Below, piece after piece: positions 23,365-29,744 of a stretch of DNA of 29,744 nucleotides (the stretch's first letter is position 1; the number at the start of each line of letters is the position of its first letter). The notes beneath the pieces were generated by a model. That model was not told the origin of the DNA. It saw only the letters and a list, made by a program, of their open reading frames with translations, and searched no databases. Made by a program: the position numbers and the translations under genes. Source of the stretch: Burkholderiales bacterium UBA4615 (GTDB lineage: Bacteria; Pseudomonadota; Gammaproteobacteria; Burkholderiales; Burkholderiaceae_E); assembly GCA_002386465.1 (NCBI GenBank), contig DGIT01000031.1:7453-37196 (forward strand). The letters are read 5' to 3'.

Positions 23365-23429
23365 ACTCAGTGACCCCACTCAGTGACCCCACTCAGTGAC
23401 CCCACTCAGTGCCCCCACTCAGTGGCCCT
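23365..23429. repeat. Five tandem 13-bp repeats (minisatellite)
   Basis: The unit ACTCAGTGACCCC occurs three times without change (23365-23403), then as ACTCAGTGCCCCC and ACTCAGTGGCCCT. Just before it two more 13-base units of another kind, CCGAGTTTTCTGA and CCGGGTTTTCCGA (23340-23365), keep the same period. Each main unit carries the small dyad CACT-C-AGTG. The array fills the gap between the converging hydrolase and SOUL genes and reaches within two bases of the SOUL stop. Confidence 0.9.
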
Positions 23430-23430
23430 G

Positions 23431-24126
23431 CTACTCGCTCGCTTCGATCATCACCTCGTTGCGCCGCATGAAGGGCAGCGTCCAGGGCGGGTCATAGCGG
23501 GCGAGCTGGGCCGGGCCCGTTGGTTTGAGGCCCTGAGCGCGCATCCACTGCAGCAGAACAGCGGCCTCGCGCTGGACCTTCTGCGTGCCGGCAAAGCCGG
23601 AAAAACGCAGGACCGCGACCTGCTTGCCCGGCACTTCCCGCAGACTGACGCTCGGATCGTTGGGTCGCGGCAACGTGGCCATTGTGTAGGCCGCAGGCAT
23701 CACAAAGTGCACCCGCCAGCGCCCCGATTCGCTCATTGCCCCAGCCTCGACACCCTGAGGTGCTGTGGTGACTGGCGCAGTCATTGCAATTTTTTCTGAC
23801 GATGCCGATGCTGGTGACACCGTCACGGGCGCAGTCATGTCGATCTTTTCGCCCGCGGCCGCTGCACTGGCACGCACTGCAGTGTTCGCGCCAAAGATGT
23901 ACGCGGCGATGCGCCGAAAGCCAACGCTTGACGCCGCATCCAGCTCGCCGTCAACCAGGGTTTCAGCGACAATGAAGGGCCGGTACTGGCGCAGCTCAAT
24001 CGCCCCGTCTGTGCGCGCCACACTGTAGGCGGGCTCTTCAATCGCCACAGCGGCTGGGCTCACGAAGAGCCCCGGCGCAAGGGCACACAACCAGGCCAGC
24101 AGGCGTATCCATCGGTTCAGGGGCAT
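23431..24126 (-). CDS. SOUL-family haem-binding-like protein, exported
   Basis: A 231-residue SOUL/HBP-family protein with a signal peptide (MPLNRWIRLLAWLCALAPGL, cleavage near AAVA). SOUL proteins of eukaryotes bind haem or related tetrapyrroles; the bacterial members are mostly uncharacterised. EPAYSVARTDGAIELRQY at the mature start and FRRIAAYIFG are typical. The family's KIAMTAPV element appears twice: EKIDMTAPVTV and EKIAMTAPVTT about 19 residues apart. LARYDPPWTLPFMRRNEVMI is the expected C-terminal segment. GTG 24129 directly precedes ATG 24126. It lies 39 bp downstream of the CoA-transferase gene on the same strand, the third gene of a possible operon. Confidence 0.9.
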   Translation of the reverse strand: MPLNRWIRLLAWLCALAPGLFVSPAAVAIEEPAYSVARTDGAIELRQYRPFIVAETLVDGELDAASSVGFRRIAAYIFGANTAVRASAAAAGEKIDMTAPVTVSPASASSEKIAMTAPVTTAPQGVEAGAMSESGRWRVHFVMPAAYTMATLPRPNDPSVSLREVPGKQVAVLRFSGFAGTQKVQREAAVLLQWMRAQGLKPTGPAQLARYDPPWTLPFMRRNEVMIEASE

Positions 24127-24165
24127 CACGGTGATTGAAGGTTCAAAGCGCGCAGTGTAGGCGCA

Positions 24166-25575
24166 TCAGGCCCGATCCGATTGAGTGACCGCAGGCCATG
24201 CCGGTGCATGTGAACCGGGTGGCATCGAGGGGCGCGCCCAGGTCGCGGGGGCATCGTCAAAGCGCACCGGGTGCGGCAGGGCCCGCAGTGCACCGAAACC
24301 ACTTGCATACGGCACCGCCAGCATCGACAGGTCCGGCCGCCGGGGCTCGAAGCCCTGCTCGACCCGACCCAGCCCGCGCAGCCACCGACCTGTGGCGGCC
24401 AGGCTCACGCGCACAAGCCAGCTGCCACCCTCATGCGACTGGCGCCAGCGAGCCGCGAGTGCACCAAAGGCCATCAGATAGCCCGAGGCGTAATCGAGGA
24501 TCTGCATGGGCAGCGCCTGCGGCTGCGCGCTGCCCGCAGCCTGGGCTTCGGCCAGATTGAAACCCGTGGCGGTCTGCACCAGCGAATCAAAACCTCTGCG
24601 CTGTGACCATGGGCCCGTGTGGCCATAGGCGCTCAATGACACGTATACGATCCCCGGTGCCAGCCGTGCGACCTCCTGCGGCCCGAATCCCAGCGCCTCC
24701 AAGCCACCGGGCCGATAACCCTGCATGAAGATTCGGGCCTCACGCAGCAGCGCATGCAGCTTCTGCACGCCGTCGTTGGTGCGCAGATCGATCTGCGCCG
24801 ACAATTTGCCCCGACTGGTATCGGCAATGGCCGCAATATTCGGCAGGTGCGGTGCGTTGAGCAGCATCACGTCGGCGCCGTACGCGGCGAGGGTGCGCCC
24901 TGCCACCGGCCCGGCCAGAATGCGGGTGAATTCGATGACCCGTTCACCCGCCAGACAAGCCGTCCCGGCATTGGCCGGCGACAACGCGATCGGTGGCGCA
25001 TCGCCGATGCGCTCGATCAGCACCGGCGGCATGCCCGCCAGGGCCTGACCCTGCGGATGGGCATCCCATTGCGCAAAGCTGCGCAGCGCAGCCACCACCA
25101 GACCGGCCTGCGAAGCCGCCTCTTCAAAGGCCACCGCATCCCAGCCCAGGAGGGCCTGAGCAACCTGCTCGCGACGGGTATCCGGGCCTTGCGGCAACTC
25201 CAGCAGCCGCAGCACCCCATCGCGATGGTGCGCAAAGTTCGTATGCAGACGCACCCAGCCCCCGTTTGCGCAGGGGTACAGGCCTGCAATCGGGTCCCAG
25301 GCCTGGGGCGTTGTGCCGTTCAGGGAAAACCAGCCGCAGCTCTCGAGTGCGGCTTCGCGCATAGGCACCGTGACCCGCGCGATACGCCCCGTACGCTTGC
25401 TGCCTGCCTGCGCCGCCGCCAAGGCTGCGGCCGCAAGGCTCACCTGTGCTGCCGTGCCAACCTTGAACGAAGACGGCAACACCGGTTCGGTGCCGGGCAA
25501 GACCAGATGCCCGAGGGTTTCCTCGGGCAAGCCTGCGTCACGCCACAGCGCCGACAGATGATCCGCCGATGACAT
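24166..25575 (-). CDS. Family III CoA-transferase (CaiB/BaiF), apparently permuted domain order
   Basis: A 469-residue CaiB/BaiF-type transferase, which moves CoA between carboxylic acids. From about residue 210 the family's N-terminal part is clear: GERVIEFTRILAGPVAGRTLA, then DTSRGKLSAQIDLR, FMQGYRPGGLEALGFG, VYVSLSAYGHTGPW and LPMQILDYASGYLMAFG, whose Asp is placed as the catalytic residue. The frame ends soon after SWLVRVSLAATGRWL, where a normal protein would continue to its C-terminal domain. Instead, that domain appears to come first (residues 60-200): RIARVTVPMREAALES, AGLYPCANGGWVRLHT, and GLVVAALRSFAQWDAHPQG. So the halves look swapped or derived from a trimmed tandem duplication. 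It starts 12 bp after the SDR stop; the substrate is unknown. Confidence 0.88.
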   Translation of the reverse strand: MSSADHLSALWRDAGLPEETLGHLVLPGTEPVLPSSFKVGTAAQVSLAAAALAAAQAGSKRTGRIARVTVPMREAALESCGWFSLNGTTPQAWDPIAGLYPCANGGWVRLHTNFAHHRDGVLRLLELPQGPDTRREQVAQALLGWDAVAFEEAASQAGLVVAALRSFAQWDAHPQGQALAGMPPVLIERIGDAPPIALSPANAGTACLAGERVIEFTRILAGPVAGRTLAAYGADVMLLNAPHLPNIAAIADTSRGKLSAQIDLRTNDGVQKLHALLREARIFMQGYRPGGLEALGFGPQEVARLAPGIVYVSLSAYGHTGPWSQRRGFDSLVQTATGFNLAEAQAAGSAQPQALPMQILDYASGYLMAFGALAARWRQSHEGGSWLVRVSLAATGRWLRGLGRVEQGFEPRRPDLSMLAVPYASGFGALRALPHPVRFDDAPATWARPSMPPGSHAPAWPAVTQSDRA

Positions 25576-25587
25576 CAGCGGCCAGAC

Positions 25588-26496
25588 TCAGACTGGATCC
25601 CAGTCAAAGACATCGCCCGAACGCTCGAGCGGATAGAAGTGATGCTTGAGCGTGGGGATGGCATGCGAGGCGATGGTCTCGGGCGTCCAGCCTTCGGAGC
25701 GATGCACCGAGCGGATCGGACGGCTCTGACCCATGAGGAAGATTTCATTGGCCCGCACACCAAAGATCTGACCGCTGACTTTGCTCTCGTCGCTGCACAA
25801 GTAGGCCGCGATCGGCGCAATCTTCGACGTTTCCATCGTCTTGATGCGCGACAGGCGTTCCTGCTGCTCGGGGGTGTCCGACGGAATGGTGCCGATCAGG
25901 CGGCTCCAGGCAAAGGGCGAGATGCAGTTGGAGCGCACGTTGTAGCGGGCCATATCCAGGGCGATGGACTTGGACAAGCCCACGATGCCCAGCTTGGCCG
26001 CGGCATAGTTGGCCTGACCGAAATTGCCGATCAGGCCCGAGGTGGAGGTCATGTGCACAAAGGCACCGCGCTCTTCGCTCTTGAAGATCGACGCCACCGC
26101 CTTGGCCATGTAGAACGAGCCGTTCAGGTGCACATTGATGACGGCGTGCCACTCGTCGATCGACATGTTGTGGAAGATGCGATCGCGCAGGATGCCCGCA
26201 TTATTCACCACGGCGTGCACCGTGCCGAAGGCGTCGACCGCAGTCTTGACGATCCGGTTGGCCGATTCCCACTCAGCCACGCTGTCGGTGTTGGCCACGG
26301 CGGTGCCGCCTGCCTTGCGGATTTCTTCAACGACCTGTGCTGCGGGGCCATCGTCGTGGCCCAGGCCATCGGCGCCCACACCCGGATCATTGACCACGAC
26401 CTTGGCGCCCTGGCCGGCCATGCACAGCGCGAAATCGCGCCCGATGCCCCGGCCTGCGCCGGTGACGATGATGACTTTGTCTTTCAGCATTGCCAT
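25588..26496 (-). CDS. SDR dehydrogenase, (3R)-hydroxyacyl-CoA dehydrogenase-like (MFE-2 type)
   Basis: A 302-residue SDR resembling the dehydrogenase part of peroxisomal multifunctional enzyme 2. It would oxidise a hydroxyacyl-CoA with NAD. TGAGRGIG is at 12-19, VVNDPGVG with the following GLGHDDGPA is typical of the MFE-2 group, NNAGILRD at about 98-105, and the active site is S151-S153, Y164, K168 (NYAAAK). The C-terminal 70 residues (YLCSDESKVSGQIFGVRANE onward, ending HHFYPLERSGDVFDWDPV) are longer than in FabG-like SDRs. ATG 26496 has a strong GGAGGAG six bases upstream; the in-frame extension to 26538 is rejected. The CoA-transferase gene follows after 12 bp, so they are almost certainly cotranscribed. 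The acyl-CoA dehydrogenase gene is divergent. Confidence 0.92.
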   Translation of the reverse strand: MAMLKDKVIIVTGAGRGIGRDFALCMAGQGAKVVVNDPGVGADGLGHDDGPAAQVVEEIRKAGGTAVANTDSVAEWESANRIVKTAVDAFGTVHAVVNNAGILRDRIFHNMSIDEWHAVINVHLNGSFYMAKAVASIFKSEERGAFVHMTSTSGLIGNFGQANYAAAKLGIVGLSKSIALDMARYNVRSNCISPFAWSRLIGTIPSDTPEQQERLSRIKTMETSKIAPIAAYLCSDESKVSGQIFGVRANEIFLMGQSRPIRSVHRSEGWTPETIASHAIPTLKHHFYPLERSGDVFDWDPV

Positions 26497-26716
26497 GGAA
26501 GTCTCCTCCTCTCCTGATTGTCTGCGAGCCGGCTGCAAGCCTGTTTCGAGCCGGTGTTCAAGCCCATTCTAGCCGACGAAGGCCATTCTTCCTGCAGAAT
26601 ATCGCATGCGCTCGCACGCCGATTTCAGGCCCGTATCGGGCAACTCAGTATAGTCATGGCACTCAGGCGGCGCGCCAGACCGCGTCGCCTCCAATGACCC
26701 GCATACCGGAGACGCC
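26497..26716. promoter_or_regulatory. Shared control region of divergent acyl-CoA genes
   Basis: This 220-bp gap separates the leftward SDR operon from the rightward acyl-CoA dehydrogenase gene, so it must hold both promoters. A TATAGT (26649-26654) could be a -10 for the rightward gene, in a GTATAGT context also seen before the fadB-like gene; no clear -35 is found. An imperfect 22-bp tandem repeat starting CGAGCCGG (26525 and 26547) and two CCATTCT copies (26564 and 26583, 19 bp apart) are seen. ATTCT/AGAAT also form a small inverted repeat at about 26585-26600. No copy of the GAACGATCGTTC palindrome is present. Confidence 0.5.
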
Positions 26717-27886
26717 ATGACCACCACGGCCGCTCACCTCTATGGTCCGGAGCACACCGCGCTCCAGGACTCACTGCGTAAATTCATCGACGCTGAAATT
26801 AATCCGCATGTCGACGAATGGGAGCGCGCCCAAATCTTTCCAGCCCACGAACTCTTCGCCAAGATGGGCAAGCTGGGCTTTCTGGGCGTCAACAAACCCG
26901 TGGAAAACGGCGGCCTGGGGCTCGATTACTCCTACGCGGCCGCCTTCGCCGAAACACTGTCACACATTAGCTGTGGCGCGGTGCCCATGGCTATCGGCGT
27001 GCAGACCGACATGGCCACGCCGGCCCTGGCCAAGCACGGCTCAGATGAAGTGAAACGCGAATTTCTGGAGCCTTCGATCCGCGGTGAGTACGTGGCCTGT
27101 CTGGGCGTGTCCGAGGTGGGCGCCGGCTCGGACGTCGCCTCGATACGCACCACGGCACGCAAGGACGGAGCCGACTATGTGATCGACGGCGGCAAGATGT
27201 GGACCACCAATGGCACGCAGTCCGACTGGATCTGTCTGCTGGCCAATACATCGGAAGGCGGGGGACATCGCAACAAGACACTGATCTGCGTCCCGATGAA
27301 CACGCCTGGCGTGTCGGTCGCGAAAAAGCTCAAGAAAGCCGGGATGAATGCCTCGGATACTGCGCAACTGCACTTTGACGGCGTGCGTGTGCCGCAGCGC
27401 TGGCGCATCGGCGAAGAGGGCATGGGCTTCATGTACCAGATGCAGCAGTTTCAGGAAGAGCGCCTGTGGGCGGGTGCAGGCTGGCAGACCAGCGCGCAGG
27501 TGATTCGCGAAACGATCGATTATCTGCGCGAGCGCCAGGCCTTCGGCAAGCCGCTTCTGGACAATCAGTACATCCACTACAAGCTCGCTGAATTGCAGAC
27601 CGAAGTCGAAGCGGTGGGCGCACTGTTTCACAAGGCTGTGGCGCTCTATGTGGGCGGCGAAGACGTCACCCAGCTCGCCTCCATGGTCAAGCTCAAGGGG
27701 GCACGCGTGGCGCGCGAAGTGGCCGACTGGTGCGTGCAGTTCTGGGGCGGCATGGGCTACATCGAAGAGACACGGGTCAACCGCTTCTGGCGCGATACCC
27801 GATTGGGCTCGATCGGCGGCGGCGCCGACGAAGTCATGATGGGCATCATCGCCAAGGGCATGGGCATCCTGCCGCGGCAGCGCTGA
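26717..27886 (+). CDS. Acyl-CoA dehydrogenase (long-chain / isovaleryl-like)
   Basis: A 389-residue flavoprotein that introduces the trans-2 double bond into acyl-CoA, passing electrons to ETF. CLGVSEVGAGSDVASIRTTA is the FAD/substrate signature with KMWTTNGTQSDW after it; QAFGKPLLDNQ and FWRDTRLGSIGGGADEVMM form the C-terminal signature. At the place of the medium-chain catalytic Glu there is Gly; instead E248 in QFQEERLWA (helix G) matches the base used by long-chain and isovaleryl-CoA dehydrogenases. ATG 26717 has GGAG upstream. The PaaG-like crotonase gene follows after 50 bp, a likely operon. Chain length or branching of the substrate is not certain. Confidence 0.93.
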   Translation: MTTTAAHLYGPEHTALQDSLRKFIDAEINPHVDEWERAQIFPAHELFAKMGKLGFLGVNKPVENGGLGLDYSYAAAFAETLSHISCGAVPMAIGVQTDMATPALAKHGSDEVKREFLEPSIRGEYVACLGVSEVGAGSDVASIRTTARKDGADYVIDGGKMWTTNGTQSDWICLLANTSEGGGHRNKTLICVPMNTPGVSVAKKLKKAGMNASDTAQLHFDGVRVPQRWRIGEEGMGFMYQMQQFQEERLWAGAGWQTSAQVIRETIDYLRERQAFGKPLLDNQYIHYKLAELQTEVEAVGALFHKAVALYVGGEDVTQLASMVKLKGARVAREVADWCVQFWGGMGYIEETRVNRFWRDTRLGSIGGGADEVMMGIIAKGMGILPRQR

Positions 27887-27936
27887 AACGTTCGCACCCT
27901 CCCCTCACCTCATTCCGATCACACAAGGCACACACC

Positions 27937-28719
27937 ATGACGACCGCAGCCGTTCTCACCGACACCCAGGATGGCGTGATGCGGATCACGCTGAATCGGC
28001 CCGAGCGGCTCAACGCCATGAATGCCGATCTTCTGGAGCAACTGGGTCAGGCACTGGCCGATGCGAAGAAAGATGATGCGATACGAGCAGTGCTGTTGAC
28101 CGGGGCCGGCCGCGGCTTTTGCGCCGGTGCGGATTTATCGACCAATTCAATGCGCACCGGTGCCGATGTGGAAGAGATGATGCGCCGGCGTTATCACCCG
28201 ATCATTCTGGCCATGCGGCAGTTTCCCAAGCCGATCGTGGGCGCCATCAATGGCACGGCCGCTGGCGGTGGGATGAGTCTGGCGCTGGCCTGCGACATCG
28301 TGCTGGCGGGGGAATCCGCGAGCTTTCTGCAGGCCTTCGGTCGCATCGGGCTCGTCCCCGATTGCGGCAGCACCTGGTTCCTGCCGCGCATCGTGGGCGA
28401 CGTGCGGGCCCGCGCGCTTGTTTTGCTGGCCGAACAGATTTCAGCACGCGAGGCGCTGGAGTACGGTCTGGTGTGGAAGGTGCTGCCGGATGCGGAACTG
28501 ATGGGCGAGGCCACACGCATCGCCACAAAAATGGCGACGCAACCCACCCGCGCCATCGATCTGGCCAAACAGGCACTGGCGGTCAGCTCGGCCAACGGCC
28601 TGGGCAGCCAACTCGAACTCGAGGCGCTGCTGCAGCGTCAGGCGGTGCGCACCCATGATCACCGCGAAGGTGTGAACGCCTTTCTTGAAAAGCGGCCCGC
28701 CCGATTCACAGGCCAATAG
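27937..28719 (+). CDS. Crotonase-family protein, PaaG-like isomerase
   Basis: A 260-residue crotonase-fold enzyme acting on an acyl-CoA. The oxyanion hole is intact: RGFCAGAD (60-66) and GTAAGGGMSL (106-115). However, both glutamates that hydrate enoyl-CoA are absent: the first place is S114 and the second is F134 in SFLQAFGRIG. Instead D142 in GLVPDCGSTWFLPR stands where PaaG (1,2-epoxyphenylacetyl-CoA isomerase) carries its catalytic Asp, and the wording around it is PaaG-like. The enzyme is therefore more likely an isomerase than a hydratase, possibly a Δ3-Δ2-enoyl-CoA type. No phenylacetate genes are in the window, so no symbol is given. ATG 27937 lies 50 bp after the acyl-CoA dehydrogenase gene; AAGG is about eight bases upstream. 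Confidence 0.9.
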   Translation: MTTAAVLTDTQDGVMRITLNRPERLNAMNADLLEQLGQALADAKKDDAIRAVLLTGAGRGFCAGADLSTNSMRTGADVEEMMRRRYHPIILAMRQFPKPIVGAINGTAAGGGMSLALACDIVLAGESASFLQAFGRIGLVPDCGSTWFLPRIVGDVRARALVLLAEQISAREALEYGLVWKVLPDAELMGEATRIATKMATQPTRAIDLAKQALAVSSANGLGSQLELEALLQRQAVRTHDHREGVNAFLEKRPARFTGQ

Positions 28720-28737
28720 ATTCACACAGCTCAATCA

Positions 28738-29744
28738 ATGCCCGGGCCGATCGATTCACTGGCCCCTCAATTAACGGGCCCATCGCCTCCCAGCAGATCA
28801 CCCCTCGCCGCCTACTCAGGCACCGACCCACTGAATACCGACCCGCCCCAATCGCCTGCACCCACAGTGCCCACCGCCCCGCAAGCTGCGTCGGCACGTG
28901 CGCAGGCCGATCCGGCGATGCGCCCGCTTCTGGCGCTCTCAGCGTTCACCTTCACCTCGGTAATCGGGGTGCGGGTCACGACCGCGCTCGCTGCACTGCA
29001 CGCCGGCCTGTCCCCCGCCCTGATCGGCCCGATGATTGCGCTCTTTGCGCTGATGCCGATGCTCTTCGGCGTGAAGTTGGGCCGATTGATTGATCGCATT
29101 GGAGTGCGAAAACCGCTGACTGCTGGCGCCCTGCTCGCCGCGCTTGGGGCCGCGGCCTGTGCCGCCTGGCCTCACCCGCTCGTGCTCGCCAGCATGGCGG
29201 TGCTCATCGGGCTGTCCCATCTGGCATTCTCACTGGGCACGCAACATGCCGCAGGCGAACTTGGCGGTCCATCACGGCGGGCAGCCAATTTCAATCTGCT
29301 GACCATGGCGTTTTCGTTCTCGGGCCTGATGGGGCCACCGCTGGCCGGCTTTGTGATCGATCATTTCGGTCACCGCGCGGCATTTGCCACCATGTCTGCA
29401 CTGGCGCTTGCGGTCATGATCGGCTGCCATCTGTTTCCCTTCGAGCGGCATCTGCCCGTGCACCGGCCTGAGCTGCACAAGAACGCTTCGTCCCAGCCGG
29501 CACAAGCACCCGGTCGGGGCTGGCGTGCCTCGTTGGAGTTGCTAGGTGATCTGCGCTTTCGTCAGTTGCTGTTTGCGCTGCTGGTGGTGTCAGCCGCGTG
29601 GGAGGCCTTTCAGTTCCTGATTCCACTGCATGCACACGCCATCGGGCTGAGCGCGTCCTCAGTGGGGCTGGGCATCGCATCGTTTTCTGCCGGCTCACTC
29701 AGTATCCGGCTGTTGATGTCTCGACTGATGCCGCTGTTGACCTC
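28738..29744 (+). CDS. MFS transporter, N-terminal part
   Basis: The frame stays open to the window end, so only the first 335 residues at most are present and the C-terminus is missing. From ATG 28918 the protein shows at least eight hydrophobic segments with the MFS loop 2-3 motif GRLIDRIGVRKPL. SFSGLMGPPLAGFVIDHFG is the TM5-like segment, and a charged Pro/His-rich central loop (HLPVHRPELHK) lies before the second half. ATG 28738 would add a 60-residue Pro/Ala/Ser-rich cytoplasmic tail; neither start has a good ribosome site, and the longer one only begins 18 bp after the crotonase stop. It is probably a drug- or metabolite-efflux-type carrier; the substrate is unknown. It may share the transcript of the acyl-CoA genes. 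Confidence 0.8.
   Translation, partial: MPGPIDSLAPQLTGPSPPSRSPLAAYSGTDPLNTDPPQSPAPTVPTAPQAASARAQADPAMRPLLALSAFTFTSVIGVRVTTALAALHAGLSPALIGPMIALFALMPMLFGVKLGRLIDRIGVRKPLTAGALLAALGAAACAAWPHPLVLASMAVLIGLSHLAFSLGTQHAAGELGGPSRRAANFNLLTMAFSFSGLMGPPLAGFVIDHFGHRAAFATMSALALAVMIGCHLFPFERHLPVHRPELHKNASSQPAQAPGRGWRASLELLGDLRFRQLLFALLVVSAAWEAFQFLIPLHAHAIGLSASSVGLGIASFSAGSLSIRLLMSRLMPLLT

Noticed and set aside
23365..23429. CRISPR array
   Set aside because: The 13-bp units are directly joined without spacers; it is a simple tandem repeat.

Overview
The window is GC-rich (about two thirds by eye) and densely coding, and it looks like a chromosomal segment of a betaproteobacterium, most likely Burkholderiales. 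The best clue is the gene order DUF4936 – ygfZ – (divergent) mltG – tmk – holB – pilZ – tatD, which is characteristic of that group. The β-oxidation gene sets and the putative Na+/H+ antiporter family agree with this. The genus cannot be told from the sequence. I see no phage, insertion sequence, CRISPR array, tRNA or rRNA, and no gene-free stretch exceeds 300 bases.

Layout. (1) 1-6284, forward: acyl-CoA metabolism. It holds the tail of an acyl-CoA synthetase, a FadB-type hydratase/dehydrogenase, a thiolase, an NADPH-dependent CurA-type reductase, a class II aldolase-family protein and a GNAT acetyltransferase. A 12-bp palindrome resembling a TetR-family operator lies just before the fadB-like gene. 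(2) 6333-12632: housekeeping genes. DUF4936 and ygfZ run leftward; mltG, tmk, holB and pilZ run rightward with 4-base ATGA overlaps at tmk/holB and holB/pilZ. tatD and a VUT-family membrane protein follow. (3) 12757-17107, leftward: a phospholipase D-type lipoprotein, a putative Na+/H+ antiporter, a phytanoyl-CoA dioxygenase-family protein and a small globin. (4) 17176-23330: an SDR dehydrogenase, a predicted envelope protein, an MBL-fold hydrolase (leftward), a small hypothetical protein, a large unrecognised secreted protein and a Tat-exported α/β hydrolase. (5) 23431-29744: a second acyl-CoA block. SDR, family III CoA-transferase and SOUL protein run leftward; acyl-CoA dehydrogenase, a PaaG-like crotonase and the start of an MFS transporter run rightward from a shared 220-bp control region.

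How it works together. The two acyl-CoA blocks supply activation, dehydrogenation, hydration/isomerisation, 3-hydroxy oxidation, thiolysis and CoA transfer, so the strain probably degrades fatty or related carboxylic acids. The middle block serves Fe-S protein maintenance, peptidoglycan processing, dTMP phosphorylation, replication clamp loading and possibly type IV pili.

No single spectacular new system is evident. The points most worth following are: a family III CoA-transferase whose two halves appear in swapped order; a globin next to a 2-oxoglutarate oxygenase with an inverted repeat between them; a crotonase lacking both hydratase glutamates; a 13-bp minisatellite filling a convergent intergenic gap; an AT-rich inverted repeat around the holB start codon; and a possibly structured intergenic element at 19964-20070.
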